Source: an uncultured Lachnospiraceae bacterium
GTDB taxonomy: Bacteria; Bacillota; Clostridia; Lachnospirales; Lachnospiraceae
Assembly (NCBI GenBank): GCA_910586315.1
Contig: CAJUIP010000027.1
Span: 1 to 45,747, forward strand
Length of the DNA: 45,747 bases
Reading direction: 5' to 3'
Both the position numbers and the translations under genes were made by a program. Of this stretch, positions 8,086 through 15,971 are shown piece after piece (within the stretch, counting starts at the first letter, position 1; the number at the start of each line of letters is the position of its first letter). The notes under the pieces were generated by a model. That model did not search any database. It was not told the DNA's origin and saw only the letters and a program-made list of their open reading frames with translations.

Positions 8086-8572
8086 CTTTTATATTCTCCA
8101 CATACGAGACATAGTCCACGCATTTTCGAATCTCTTCCGGACACACCCGGCCTGTGATCACAAGTTCTGTCTCCCCATTCCCGGACTCCAGAAGTTTTTT
8201 GAACTCATCGGCGGAAACCACATTCTGATCCAGAAGTCCCAAAACCTCATCCAGAATCAGCACATCGCATTCTCCGGTGACCAAAACCTTTCTGGCAAAA
8301 TGGAAACCATTTTTCAGATTGACAATTTCTTCTTTTTTCTGCTCCTCTGCGAGATTTTCAAACAGCCCCCTGGACCGTTCAAAACGGAACACCTTCATCT
8401 CCGGCTCCAGGCGTTTTAAAATCTCCACATTGTTTTCTTCCAGCACACCCTTTAAAAACTGCACTACAATGACTCTTTTCTTCGCAGCAGCTCTGATAAT
8501 TCCATATCCGATCGCTGATGCCGTTTTCCCGTTTCCGGGACCGCAGATCACACGTATTGTACCATTTTCCAT
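8066..8572 (-). CDS. Cob(I)yrinic acid a,c-diamide adenosyltransferase family protein (CobO/BtuR)
   Basis: Members transfer the adenosyl group of ATP to the cobalt of corrinoids to make coenzyme B12. The protein (168 aa from the ATG at 8572) has a P-loop GPGNGKTASA at residues 11-20, the family LILDEVLGLLD motif at about 120 and ELVITGR at about 140. A GTG three codons earlier overlaps the ribosome site and is less likely. No other cobalamin gene is nearby, which suggests salvage or a stand-alone role. It has its own promoter. Confidence 0.8.
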   Translation of the reverse strand: MENGTIRVICGPGNGKTASAIGYGIIRAAAKKRVIVVQFLKGVLEENNVEILKRLEPEMKVFRFERSRGLFENLAEEQKKEEIVNLKNGFHFARKVLVTGECDVLILDEVLGLLDQNVVSADEFKKLLESGNGETELVITGRVCPEEIRKCVDYVSYVENIKVDNPGK

Positions 8573-8620
8573 ATTGCACACCTCGCTTTATATGTACTCT
8601 TTGATGTACGAAACGCGCAT

Positions 8621-8649
8621 ATCTTATCACATTTTTCCAATTTTTGCAA
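8621..8649 (-). promoter_or_regulatory. Promoter of the CobO-type gene
   Basis: TTGCAA (8644-8649), 17-base spacer and TAAGAT (8621-8626) on the minus strand, about 50 bases before the start codon. Confidence 0.55.
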
Positions 8650-8664
8650 GTTTTCCGGCCGTTT

Positions 8665-9291
8665 CTATTCCGCGCACTCCAGCTTGCTTACGGAAACTTC
8701 GTAAGCGACCCTCTTTTCGCACTCCGTCTCATTGAGTTTTTTCGTATATTCCCGGCTCTGGACCCGGCCCCAGATCAAAACTCTGGCGCCCACCAGAAAG
8801 CCGGAGGCAAACCTGGCATTTCTTCCCCAGGCGATACAGGGAATGTAGTCGGATTTCCCGTATGGACGGTTAACGGCCACCAGAAGATCCGCGATTTCCC
8901 GGCCCAGGGGAGTTTTTCTGTAAATGGGTTCCTTGCATATGTATCCGTCCAGGAAAATCTGGTTAGTCTTTGTATAGTCGGTGAATTCCTCCATAAAATT
9001 CACTTCCCGCACGAATACGGAAAGCACCAGGCGGTTTTTGGCGCCTTCATGGCGGTTATAGGAACGGAACTGCCCGATGGCCTCAATGGTGCATCCAATA
9101 TAATCCCTGGTCACATCAATGAGCCTCTCCGAGATCATTAAGGGGATCACATCCGCCTGTTCGCTTAAACGGTTTACGGACAGGTCCACCAGATAAAATC
9201 CCTCCCCGAATACTGCATGACTGAATGTGAATTCTGAAATGATCGTTCCGATGACGTTTACTTTGTTGTTTTCCATTACTTTTTCTGACAT
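8665..9291 (-). CDS. Single-stranded DNA-binding (SSB-like) protein with two OB-fold regions
   Basis: A 208-residue protein. The second half (about 110-205) resembles a bacterial SSB OB-fold: IFLDGYICKEPIYRKTPLG, then IADLLVAVNR, then YIPCIAWGRNARFA. The first half (about 10-105) has a comparable pattern (VNVIGTIISEFTFSHAVFGE) and looks like a second, diverged OB-fold. There is no acidic DDIPF-type tail for partner proteins. It is therefore probably not the main replication SSB but an accessory one, as seen in other Clostridia. ATG after AAGGAG with 7-base spacing. Confidence 0.75.
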   Translation of the reverse strand: MSEKVMENNKVNVIGTIISEFTFSHAVFGEGFYLVDLSVNRLSEQADVIPLMISERLIDVTRDYIGCTIEAIGQFRSYNRHEGAKNRLVLSVFVREVNFMEEFTDYTKTNQIFLDGYICKEPIYRKTPLGREIADLLVAVNRPYGKSDYIPCIAWGRNARFASGFLVGARVLIWGRVQSREYTKKLNETECEKRVAYEVSVSKLECAE

Positions 9292-9353
9292 AGTATTTCT
9301 CCTTTTTATTCGATATAATCAGTCCAGATTGACCTGCCGGATGTCTTGCCCGG

Positions 9354-9462
9354 CTTATATTAAATATATTCAGCAAAAAGAAAATTAGAACCGGACTCCC
9401 AAAAAATCCATCGACAGAAAGCGTCAGGGTTTTTCTTGTTATTTTTTCCGGCTCATGATAAT
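9354..9462. repeat. 109-base direct repeat, copy A
   Basis: Nearly the same sequence occurs again at 11513-11621 in the same orientation. The last 60 bases or so are almost identical, the first half less so. The unit contains AAAAAATCC pairing with GGGTTTTTT around a short GAC/GTC stem (9401-9437), which could act as a weak terminator either way. Copies A and B bracket the Uma2 and transglutaminase genes. Confidence 0.8.
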
Positions 9463-9533
9463 CCTGTTTTTGACAGCTGAAATGAATCAAAATGCCAGAA
9501 TTCCAAGTAAAATGACAAAGCGGAAAATACGAG

Positions 9534-9562
9534 TTGTGATATAGCATGAAATTTGCTATACT
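9534..9562 (+). promoter_or_regulatory. Promoter of the Uma2-type gene
   Basis: TTGTGA (9534-9539), 17-base spacer, TATACT (9557-9562); a second -10-like TATAAT overlaps at 9562-9567. An AAAGGAGGGG ribosome site follows at 9580-9589. Confidence 0.65.
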
Positions 9563-9601
9563 ATAATACAGTAAGGAGCAAAGGAGGGGAACACAATAGA
9601 A

Positions 9602-10138
9602 TTGGCAGAGGCAAATACGTTTACCATAGAAACTATTTACAGTTTACCTGAAGGAAAACGTGCAGAACTGGTTGATGGGAATTTATATATGATGGCGCCT
9701 CTAAATCGCAGACACCAGGAATTGGTAGGAGCCCTGTATCGTGTGATAGGAAATCACATCGCCTCGAAAGGTTGTTCGTGCATTCCGTATGTGGCCCCAT
9801 TTGCAGTTTTTTTAAGTAAAGACGATAAAAATTACGTGGAGCCGGATATCAGTGTGGTCTGTGATAAAAGCAAGCTCACAGACCACGGCTGCGAAGGGGC
9901 TCCTGACTGGATTATAGAGGTGGTTTCCCCAGGGAGCCAGAAAATGGACTATATGATAAAGTTATTCAAATACAAAACCGCCGGAGTGAAAGAATATTGG
10001 ATTGTGGATCCGAAAGATGAGACTGTCGCGATTTATGATTTCGCGAAAGATGATATGGAAAAATATACATTTCAGGATAAAATCGTGAGAGAAGGAGCAA
10101 CAGGGGTTTCGGTTTGTATGGCGGAACTGGTGTTTTAG
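9602..10138 (+). CDS. Uma2-family (DUF820) PD-(D/E)XK endonuclease-like protein
   Basis: About 178 aa. The family pattern is clear: YSLPEGKRAELVDG at the N-terminus, VEPDISVVCD at 79-88, IIEVVSPGSQKMDYMIKLFK at 104-123 and GVKEYWIVDP at 128-137. Asp82, Glu106 and Lys120 are candidate metal-site residues. The fold is that of restriction-type nucleases, but the biological role of Uma2 proteins is not settled. The start is odd: TTG at 9602 is 12 bases from the ribosome site, while ATA at 9596 is ideally spaced and would add two residues. It lies between the 109-base repeats, suggesting an acquired module. Confidence 0.85.
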   Translation: MAEANTFTIETIYSLPEGKRAELVDGNLYMMAPLNRRHQELVGALYRVIGNHIASKGCSCIPYVAPFAVFLSKDDKNYVEPDISVVCDKSKLTDHGCEGAPDWIIEVVSPGSQKMDYMIKLFKYKTAGVKEYWIVDPKDETVAIYDFAKDDMEKYTFQDKIVREGATGVSVCMAELVF

Positions 10139-10147
10139 TGGTATACT
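10139..10147 (+). promoter_or_regulatory. Possible extended -10 promoter of the transglutaminase gene
   Basis: TGGTATACT lies just after the Uma2 stop, an extended -10 form (TG, one base, TATACT). No good -35 is seen. The start codon is about 52 bases further on. Confidence 0.35.
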
Positions 10148-10198
10148 AGACATGCCGCTGGAAACGCGGAATCAAAAATAAAAGGAGTGAAGAAGACT

Positions 10199-11332
10199 AT
10201 GAAACTGAAAAAATGTATGGCGCTGCTTACAGCTGTTACAGTACTGACGGCATCCTGTATTCCGGCCTATGCGGATCAATGGGTGGAAAAGAACGGAGAG
10301 TGGTACTACCAGGATGACAACGGGCAGCCGCTACGCAATACCGTATCCTATGACGGATATTATGTGGATTTTCGCGGAAAGCTTGTCCCGTTAAAGAAGA
10401 CGGAGGGAATCGACCGGGATCGGGAAATAAGCAGTAATTTTTACTTCAAATATCTGGAAACAGGCGATCCCAAATATTTAAACGGCAGCGAATACATTTC
10501 TCCAAAGCCGTGTCCAACCGACCCGCTGGCGTCGGGATATTACTACGCTGAAAGATGGTATGTAAACTATTATAGCTGTGCAAACGGGCTTTTTAACCCT
10601 ACAGATAGAGCCATATGGACAAACAAGTGGGCTGATTTTAGCCCCAATCGTCCGGTATATCCGGATTATAAGCTTGAAAAGTTGAAGATGTTGGCTGCCG
10701 ATTTGCCGAGATACAGCTATGATGAAAACTACGTGGACATGTATTATCTAACCACCTTGTCCAGCAGCCTATATGATAACGGGGATTTCACGCCGCTCTC
10801 CAACGCGAAAAAAAGAGGAATCCAGGTCTACGAAGTTCCCGATCCCTCGGCTTCCACAACGGCCTACTTGCTGATTTCCAAGCGGGACGCCTACCGGATT
10901 TACAAGGAGTTTTTGGATGCGGCGACGGCCGGGACGGAAAACATGTCCGAGCGGGAGCTGGCCCTGCACCTTTTGGAGTTCGTAAAAAAACAGCTGTCCT
11001 ACAGCTACAGTGAGGAGTCCTCGAATCTGGCGGGCGGACATACAAATGAGGATATGGTTTTGACGCTCCTTGCCGGCTCGGGCGTGTGTGCCAATTACAG
11101 CTATATGTATCAGCTTTTATGCAAAACAGTCGGGTTGGAATGCCAAATCGAGGAAGGCACCTCCGCAACTGGAGGGCGTCATGGCTGGAACCTGGTGCGG
11201 GTAGACGGGACATGGTATCATGTGGACGCAACCTGGGCCGACACGGACCGGGGATATGACGGGTTAATGGAATATTGCCCACATATGGGGAACAACTGCC
11301 AGATGGCGCTGTATCCGAATCGTTTTCAGTAA
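10199..11332 (+). CDS. Secreted transglutaminase-like protein with a cell-wall-binding repeat
   Basis: A 377-residue exported protein. A signal peptide spans about residues 1-25, ending AYA before DQ. One aromatic choline-binding-type repeat follows (WVEKNGEWYYQDDNGQPLRN). The C-terminal third is a transglutaminase core: Cys297 in GSGVCANYSYMYQ, His328 in GRHGWNLVRVDG and Asp343 in WYHVDATWAD form the papain-like triad. Such proteins may crosslink or cleave cell-surface proteins or peptides; the substrate is unknown. The ATG at 10199 is preferred over a GTG four codons upstream that overlaps the AAAGGAG site. Two hairpins follow the gene. Confidence 0.85.
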   Translation: MKLKKCMALLTAVTVLTASCIPAYADQWVEKNGEWYYQDDNGQPLRNTVSYDGYYVDFRGKLVPLKKTEGIDRDREISSNFYFKYLETGDPKYLNGSEYISPKPCPTDPLASGYYYAERWYVNYYSCANGLFNPTDRAIWTNKWADFSPNRPVYPDYKLEKLKMLAADLPRYSYDENYVDMYYLTTLSSSLYDNGDFTPLSNAKKRGIQVYEVPDPSASTTAYLLISKRDAYRIYKEFLDAATAGTENMSERELALHLLEFVKKQLSYSYSEESSNLAGGHTNEDMVLTLLAGSGVCANYSYMYQLLCKTVGLECQIEEGTSATGGRHGWNLVRVDGTWYHVDATWADTDRGYDGLMEYCPHMGNNCQMALYPNRFQ

Positions 11333-11334
11333 AG

Positions 11335-11385
11335 AGACGGCCGGTTATATGGTCGGACTTATGCCATGGCGGCCCCGTCTTTTTC
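11335..11385 (+). terminator. Intrinsic terminator of the transglutaminase gene
   Basis: AGACGGCCG pairs with CGG and CCGTCT (two unpaired C) and is followed by TTTTCG. It starts three bases after the stop codon. Confidence 0.6.
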
Positions 11386-11441
11386 GCCGTTCGATTCCGA
11401 TTTTTATCAAAACAGACTATTATACATAGTATTTGGAATAC

Positions 11442-11492
11442 AAAAATGCCAGAATCCTTAGTTTTGCAAGGAAATCTGGCATTTATCTTTTC
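11442..11492 (+). terminator. Second terminator-like hairpin
   Basis: A 10-base perfect stem, AAATGCCAGA (11444-11453) with TCTGGCATTT (11475-11484), extended by a looser TCCTT/AAGGA pairing, then ATCTTTTCTTT. A related half, AAATGCCAGAATTCC, occurs near 9490. Confidence 0.6.
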
Positions 11493-11512
11493 TTTAACTG
11501 TCAGATTCCCGA

Positions 11513-11621
11513 CTTATATTAAATATATTCGCCAAAAGGGAAAATAGTGCTGAGTCTTAAAAAATCCATCGACAGAAAGCGTCAGGGTTTTTTCTTGTTA
11601 TTTTTTCCGGCTCATGATAAT
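11513..11621. repeat. 109-base direct repeat, copy B
   Basis: Second copy of the unit at 9354-9462, same orientation and same length. It ends about 125 bases before the YihY-type gene. No gene was seen between this repeat and that start. Confidence 0.8.
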
Positions 11622-11746
11622 ATAATGCCAGAGGGAAAAAGAATCCACCTTGCCGATGAACGAATATCCCGATAATGCAGGGCGTGCAGACGACGGGAAT
11701 GAATTTTCAGACACGCTCTAGGCAGACCGACGGAGAGGAGAATAAT

Positions 11747-12577
11747 ATGATCTGGTTTCTTCTTGGATGCAAACAGATTGGGGATAAATATTCCGAGGAC
11801 GAAATGTCCGTCTATGCAGCCCAGGCTTCTTTTTTCATTATCCTGGCTGCATTTCCGTTTTTTATGCTTCTGCTTGCCCTGATTCAGATAACCCCCTATG
11901 TGAATAAGTCTGATCTCCTGGTAACCATGGTCCACGCGGTGCCCGATGCCCTGGACGGCCTTGTCATCAACATCATTGAGGACCTTTATTCGGATTCCCC
12001 CATGGCCATCCTCTCTGTAACGGCCGTCGCCGCCCTCTGGTCCTCTTCCAGGGGCATGCTGAGCATCGAGCGGGGGCTGAACCGGATCCATGGCGATACG
12101 GGACGGAGAGGTTATATTTTCCGCCGTATCCTGTGTAGCGGCTACACCATCCTCTTTTCGCTCATGTGCGTGCTCTGCCTGGCTCTTTTGGTGTTCGGCG
12201 GCATTCTCCAAAGACGGATCCTCATGCTGATTCCGGCCCTTGGACATTTTGACTTTCTGATTTCCCAGGCCAGAAAAATCATCCCTCTCTTTTTCCTTCT
12301 GATTTTCTTTCTAGCCATTTATACCGTGCTTCCATGGAAAAAGCAGACCTTAAAAAGCCAGCTTCCGGGCGCTGTCTTTGCCTCTTGCGGCTGGTCTCTG
12401 TTTTCCATGGCCTTTTCCGTCTACTTTAAATATTTTGGAAATTACACGGTCACCTATGGAAGCCTGACCGCTGTGATTTTACTGATGCTTTGGCTGTATT
12501 TTTGCATCTGCATTCTTTTTTTGGGGGCGGAAATCAACTGGTTTTACAGCTTCCACGGAAAACGGGCCGGAAGCTGA
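11747..12577 (+). CDS. YihY/BrkB (UPF0761) family inner-membrane protein
   Basis: A 276-residue polytopic membrane protein, start MIWFLLGCKQIG. The family hallmarks AAQASFFIILAAFPFFMLLL near residue 24 and ALWSSSRGMLSIERGLNRI near 95 are present, followed by several hydrophobic segments and the C-terminal LLMLWLYFCICILFLGAEIN. The family was once annotated as RNase BN, which is now considered wrong; its role is unclear, with transport proposed for some members. The ATG at 11747 follows GGAGAGGAG; the longer upstream frame lacks a ribosome site. A terminator overlaps its last codons. Confidence 0.88.
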   Translation: MIWFLLGCKQIGDKYSEDEMSVYAAQASFFIILAAFPFFMLLLALIQITPYVNKSDLLVTMVHAVPDALDGLVINIIEDLYSDSPMAILSVTAVAALWSSSRGMLSIERGLNRIHGDTGRRGYIFRRILCSGYTILFSLMCVLCLALLVFGGILQRRILMLIPALGHFDFLISQARKIIPLFFLLIFFLAIYTVLPWKKQTLKSQLPGAVFASCGWSLFSMAFSVYFKYFGNYTVTYGSLTAVILLMLWLYFCICILFLGAEINWFYSFHGKRAGS

Positions 12578-12600
12578 CAGGCTCCGGCCCGCGCGGTTTT
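12563..12600 (+). terminator. Terminator of the YihY-type gene
   Basis: CGGGCCGGA (12563-12571) pairs perfectly with TCCGGCCCG (12583-12591), followed by CGCGGTTTTGTTT. The left arm lies inside the last codons of the gene. Confidence 0.6.
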
Positions 12601-12665
12601 GTTTCACTGTAACGGCGCTTTCTCCCTGCGCGGTTTTTGTTTCACTGTAACGGCGCTTTCTTCTT
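12591..12665. repeat. Two tandem 37-38-base repeats
   Basis: Units 12591-12627 and 12628-12665 each read GCGCGGTTTT, then GTTTCACTGTAACGGCGC, then TTTCT. The second copy has one extra T and differs at the end. Each can fold by GCGC pairing. Confidence 0.8.
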
Positions 12666-12791
12666 GCCCGTCTTTTGACGGGCAAGAAGCATCGGGCGTC
12701 CGCCCGATGGGGAAAATCGGATAAAAATAGCCTTACAAGCATGCTTGACGTCTATTTTTATCCGATTTTCCCCGCCCTGCGAACTGGTAAC
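12660..12791. repeat. Palindromic MITE-like element, copy 1
   Basis: Three perfect hairpins in a row: 13-base arms around TTTT (CTTCTTGCCCGTC and its complement, 12660-12689), 9-base arms (CATCGGGCG, 12690-12709), and 22-base arms 12709-12730 with 12752-12773. The loop of the last contains the palindrome CAAGCATGCTTG. The right end, 12781-12791, is the complement of a GTTACCAGTTC terminus. It matches the copy at 22524-22665 along most of its length in reverse orientation. It separates two convergent units. Confidence 0.8.
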
Positions 12792-12793
12792 AT

Positions 12794-13591
12794 TTATTTC
12801 GCCAGCATCATCCTGTCATTGGCAAATTCTTCGCCGCTGGCTTCTTCGAACTTCTTAAGTAAATCCTCCACCTGGAGTTTTTTCTTCTCTTCTCCGGCCA
12901 CATCATAGATAATGCGGCCTTCGTGCATCATGATCAGGCGGTTTCCATACTGGATGGCATCCTTCATGTTATGGGTGACCATAAGAGCCGTAAGCTCCCG
13001 CTCCCGTATGATCTCGTCCGTAAGCTCCAATACCTTCCTGGCCGTTTTGGGATCCAGGGCTGCCGTATGCTCATCCAGAAGCAGAAGCTTCGGTTTTTCA
13101 AGCGTTGCCATGAGAAGGGTTAAAGCCTGACGCTGTCCTCCGGATAAAAGACCCACCTTGCTTGTCATTCTGGTCTGGAGGCCCAGATCCAGCCTCGTCA
13201 GGGCTTCCCGGTAGAAATCCTTTTCATTGGGCTTGATCCCCCAGGAAAGCCCGCGCTTTTGTCCTCTCCGCAGGGCCAGGGCAAGATTTTCCTGAATCTC
13301 CATTCCTGCCGCCGTTCCCCGCATGGGATCCTGGAACACGCGGCCGATATATTTGGCCCTTTTATGCTCCGGCTCTCTGGAAATATTCACGCCGTCGATT
13401 TCAATCTTTCCGGAATCAATGGGGTATACCCCTGCAATCATATTCAGCATCGTGGATTTTCCGGCCCCGTTTCCGCCGATTACTGTCACAAAATCTCCGG
13501 GACATAAATGCAGACTGATGCCGCAGAGGGCCTTTTTTTCATTGACCGTTCCTTTATTGAATGTTTTTCTCACATTTGTAATGGTAAGCAT
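12794..13591 (-). CDS. ABC transporter ATP-binding protein (TrpXYZ-type importer)
   Basis: Energises the importer encoded by the two genes upstream. In the 265-residue protein the Walker A is GGNGAGKST at about 39-47, the Q-loop VFQDPMRGTAAG near 87, the signature LSGGQRQ near 152 and the Walker B LLLLDEHTAALD near 174, with the switch histidine in VTHN. The ATG at 13591 lies 7 bases after GGAGGA and overlaps the permease stop as TGATG, so translation should be coupled; a GTG one codon earlier is less well placed. Last gene of the operon. Confidence 0.92.
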   Translation of the reverse strand: MLTITNVRKTFNKGTVNEKKALCGISLHLCPGDFVTVIGGNGAGKSTMLNMIAGVYPIDSGKIEIDGVNISREPEHKRAKYIGRVFQDPMRGTAAGMEIQENLALALRRGQKRGLSWGIKPNEKDFYREALTRLDLGLQTRMTSKVGLLSGGQRQALTLLMATLEKPKLLLLDEHTAALDPKTARKVLELTDEIIRERELTALMVTHNMKDAIQYGNRLIMMHEGRIIYDVAGEEKKKLQVEDLLKKFEEASGEEFANDRMMLAK

Positions 13592-14514
13592 CACACATCC
13601 TCCTCCCCGGTCTCAGAATATGCCTGCCTTGCCCTCCATTTTCCCATAAGTACCGGAATACTCAAAGCCAGGGCCACAAAAACGGCTGTAAACAGGTTCA
13701 TATCATTTGTCTTTAAGCCGAGCTGAAGAACAATGGCGCGGATCAGGAAGTAAACAGCCGAACCAATCACCACAGAGCTTAATTTGCATGCAAAATTTGT
13801 AAGCCGTCCCATAAGAACCTCTCCGATCACAATGGCCGCAAGGCCGATTACAATGGCACCGCGGCCCATATTGATATCGGCATATTTTTGATGCTGGCAG
13901 ACCAGGGCGCCGGAAAGGCTCACCAGACCGTTGCTTAACATCAGACCCAGGAGTTTCATATTTTTTGTATTGACGCCCAGAGCGCGTATCATGTCCTCAT
14001 TGTATCCGGTCGCTCTTAAGGCGCTTCCCAGTTCCGTTCCAAAAAACCAGTATAAGACCATCACAAGAAGCGCCGCAATGATGATGCCGACAATCATGGA
14101 CGCCTGAGCCTGGGTCACATTTAAACTCCCGCTGACGCCGGAGATCAGAGTTTCCAGCTTCAAAAGCGGCAGATTGCTCTTTCCGCTCATGATCCTTAAA
14201 TTCACCGACCACAAAGAAATCTGGGTCAGAATTCCGGCCAGAATCGCCGGAATCTCCAGAACCGTATGCAGTACCCCCGTAACTGCTCCCGCCAGCATCC
14301 CGGCAGCCAGGGCTGCAAACAAAGCTGCGATGGGGTTTCCTCCATGGTTTATAATCAGCGTGGCGCAGACACATCCGCCAAGAGCGAAGCTGCCATCCAC
14401 CGTAAGGTCCGCAATGTCCAGCAGACGGTATGTAATATACACGCCAAGAACCATGACACCCCATAAAATTCCCTGTGCCACGGCGCCCTGCATTGCCACT
14501 AAAATACCGCTCAT
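13591..14514 (-). CDS. ABC transporter permease (branched-chain type, PF02653-like)
   Basis: A 307-residue integral membrane protein with around eight hydrophobic segments. The YRLLDIADLTVDGSFALGG segment at about 29-47 is the conserved element of permeases that pair with PF04392 binding proteins. LGVNTKNMKLLGLMLSNGL near residue 180 is the coupling region. It sits between the binding protein and the ATPase. An intercistronic hairpin precedes it and it overlaps the ATPase start. ATG after GGAGGA. Confidence 0.9.
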   Translation of the reverse strand: MSGILVAMQGAVAQGILWGVMVLGVYITYRLLDIADLTVDGSFALGGCVCATLIINHGGNPIAALFAALAAGMLAGAVTGVLHTVLEIPAILAGILTQISLWSVNLRIMSGKSNLPLLKLETLISGVSGSLNVTQAQASMIVGIIIAALLVMVLYWFFGTELGSALRATGYNEDMIRALGVNTKNMKLLGLMLSNGLVSLSGALVCQHQKYADINMGRGAIVIGLAAIVIGEVLMGRLTNFACKLSSVVIGSAVYFLIRAIVLQLGLKTNDMNLFTAVFVALALSIPVLMGKWRARQAYSETGEEDV

Positions 14515-14539
14515 GTTTTATCCTCCAATACATTCAGAA

Positions 14540-14577
14540 GGCCAGGAAAGTCTCCCGCGGGGATGGATTTCCTGGCC
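14540..14577 (-). other. Intercistronic hairpin between binding-protein and permease genes
   Basis: GGCCAGGAAA (14540-14549) pairs perfectly with TTTCCTGGCC (14568-14577). No T run follows, so partial termination or protection of the upstream mRNA is more likely than a full stop. This would give more binding protein than permease, as is common in such operons. Confidence 0.6.
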
Positions 14578-14584
14578 GCTTTGC

Positions 14585-15679
14585 TTATTCTATCACTACA
14601 GCTCCCTCAAGACCGGAAATATCAATTCCAAGCGCCTGGGCCGCAGTCTTATTGACTGTAAGTTCACATTTCTCTGCCGGAAGGTATCCGATGGGCATGG
14701 AGGCGATATCCGCACCGTTTACCAGAATATCAACGGCCTGCTCGCCTGCCAGATAGCCAAGCTGGTAATAATCGATTCCGTAAGTGGCAAGCCCGCCTGC
14801 CTCCACCATTCCGGCCTCGCCGCAGATGGTGGGAATTCCATTATCATTGGCAATCATCGCAACAGTAGACATACCGGCCGCAATCACGTTATCGGTGGGC
14901 AGATAGATGGCATCCACCTTGCCTATCATGGACTCTACCACGCTCTGGATTTCATTGGAGCCGGGAACCGTATATTCCTCATAAGTAAGCCCTGCGGCAT
15001 CGCAGGCTTCCTTTGCTAACGCAATCTGAAGCTCAGAGTTGCTTTCCGCGGAGCAGTAAAGAAATCCGATGTTTTTGGCTTCCGGAAGAAGTTTCTGCAG
15101 CAGCTCAATCTGCTCCTTTACGGGAGTGAGATCGGAGGTGCCGGATACATTTACGCCCGGCTTTGCATTGTCATTTACCAGGCCGGATTCCGCCGGATCT
15201 GTAACCGCGGTTAAAAGAATCGGAATCTCTGTGGTAACTCCTGCAACGGCCTGGGCCGCGGGAGTCGCAATTGCAAGAATCAGATCGTTTCCATCATTAA
15301 CCAGCTTCTCCGCGATGGTTAAGCAGTTTGCCTGCTCCCCGGATGCATTCTGCTGATCCGCCTCATACGTAAGCCCTGCGGCATCAAGGGCCGCAAAGAA
15401 ACCTTCGTTGGCGGCATCAAGAGCCGTATGCTGCACTAACTGCAATACACCGATTTTATAAGTCTTGTCATCAGCCTGGGCCCCTTTGACCTCCTCTGTC
15501 CCGCCAGCAGTGGTCTCACTGGCCGCAGTCCCGTCCGCTGTTGTTTCGCCTGCCGCAGCCGCAGTGGACGCCGCTTCTGTTGCCGCATTTGTCTCTGCCG
15601 GTTTGGAAGAACATCCGGCAAGGGATGCCGCCATCGCTCCTGCCAAAATGATAGATAACAATTTCCTGCTCTTTTTCAT
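14585..15679 (-). CDS. ABC transporter substrate-binding lipoprotein (PF04392, TrpX-like)
   Basis: A 364-residue lipoprotein: MKKSRKLLSIILAGAMAAS signal, lipobox LAGC (Cys at about 23), then an Ala/Thr-rich linker to about residue 70. The folded part starts TYKIGVLQLVQHTALD and contains ANEGFFAALDAAG and the family stretches DLILAIATPAAQAVAG and IPILLTAVTDPAESG. Related systems carry tryptophan or other small organic ligands; the substrate cannot be read from the sequence. No T-box or other amino-acid leader was found upstream, only a short leader. Confidence 0.92.
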   Translation of the reverse strand: MKKSRKLLSIILAGAMAASLAGCSSKPAETNAATEAASTAAAAGETTADGTAASETTAGGTEEVKGAQADDKTYKIGVLQLVQHTALDAANEGFFAALDAAGLTYEADQQNASGEQANCLTIAEKLVNDGNDLILAIATPAAQAVAGVTTEIPILLTAVTDPAESGLVNDNAKPGVNVSGTSDLTPVKEQIELLQKLLPEAKNIGFLYCSAESNSELQIALAKEACDAAGLTYEEYTVPGSNEIQSVVESMIGKVDAIYLPTDNVIAAGMSTVAMIANDNGIPTICGEAGMVEAGGLATYGIDYYQLGYLAGEQAVDILVNGADIASMPIGYLPAEKCELTVNKTAAQALGIDISGLEGAVVIE

Positions 15680-15745
15680 AATACTTTTCTCCTCTGAATG
15701 AAATGATATAATGCTGGAATCAAAAGTTCTTTTAACTCCGAACCC

Positions 15746-15774
15746 ATTGTACTACAAAAATGCTCCCGCGTCAA
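15746..15774 (-). promoter_or_regulatory. Promoter of the ABC importer operon
   Basis: TTGACG (15769-15774), 17-base spacer and TACAAT (15746-15751) on the minus strand. The leader is about 60 bases. From 15775 to 15971 no gene, riboswitch or strong hairpin was recognised. Confidence 0.7.
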
Positions 15775-15971
15775 TCTTATATAACTTTAAATACGCACGA
15801 ATTCAACGCGTTAAAGCATAGATTACTGCAAAATGGCAGATCGCAACACTAAATTGCCGGGGACCCCGGCGGATTTCGTCTATATACTGGTGCCCGCAGC
15901 CACTACGTTTTTGTCCGGTCAGCGCAGGGAACACGCTCTGCCGCTGCGAATATTCCGACCGTCTCCATATG

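Noticed and set aside
12591..12665. CRISPR array
   Set aside because: Only two units in direct tandem with no spacers and no cas genes.
15680..15971. T-box or tryptophan leader for the TrpXYZ-type importer
   Set aside because: No T-box consensus, no terminator pair and only a 60-base leader after a good promoter.
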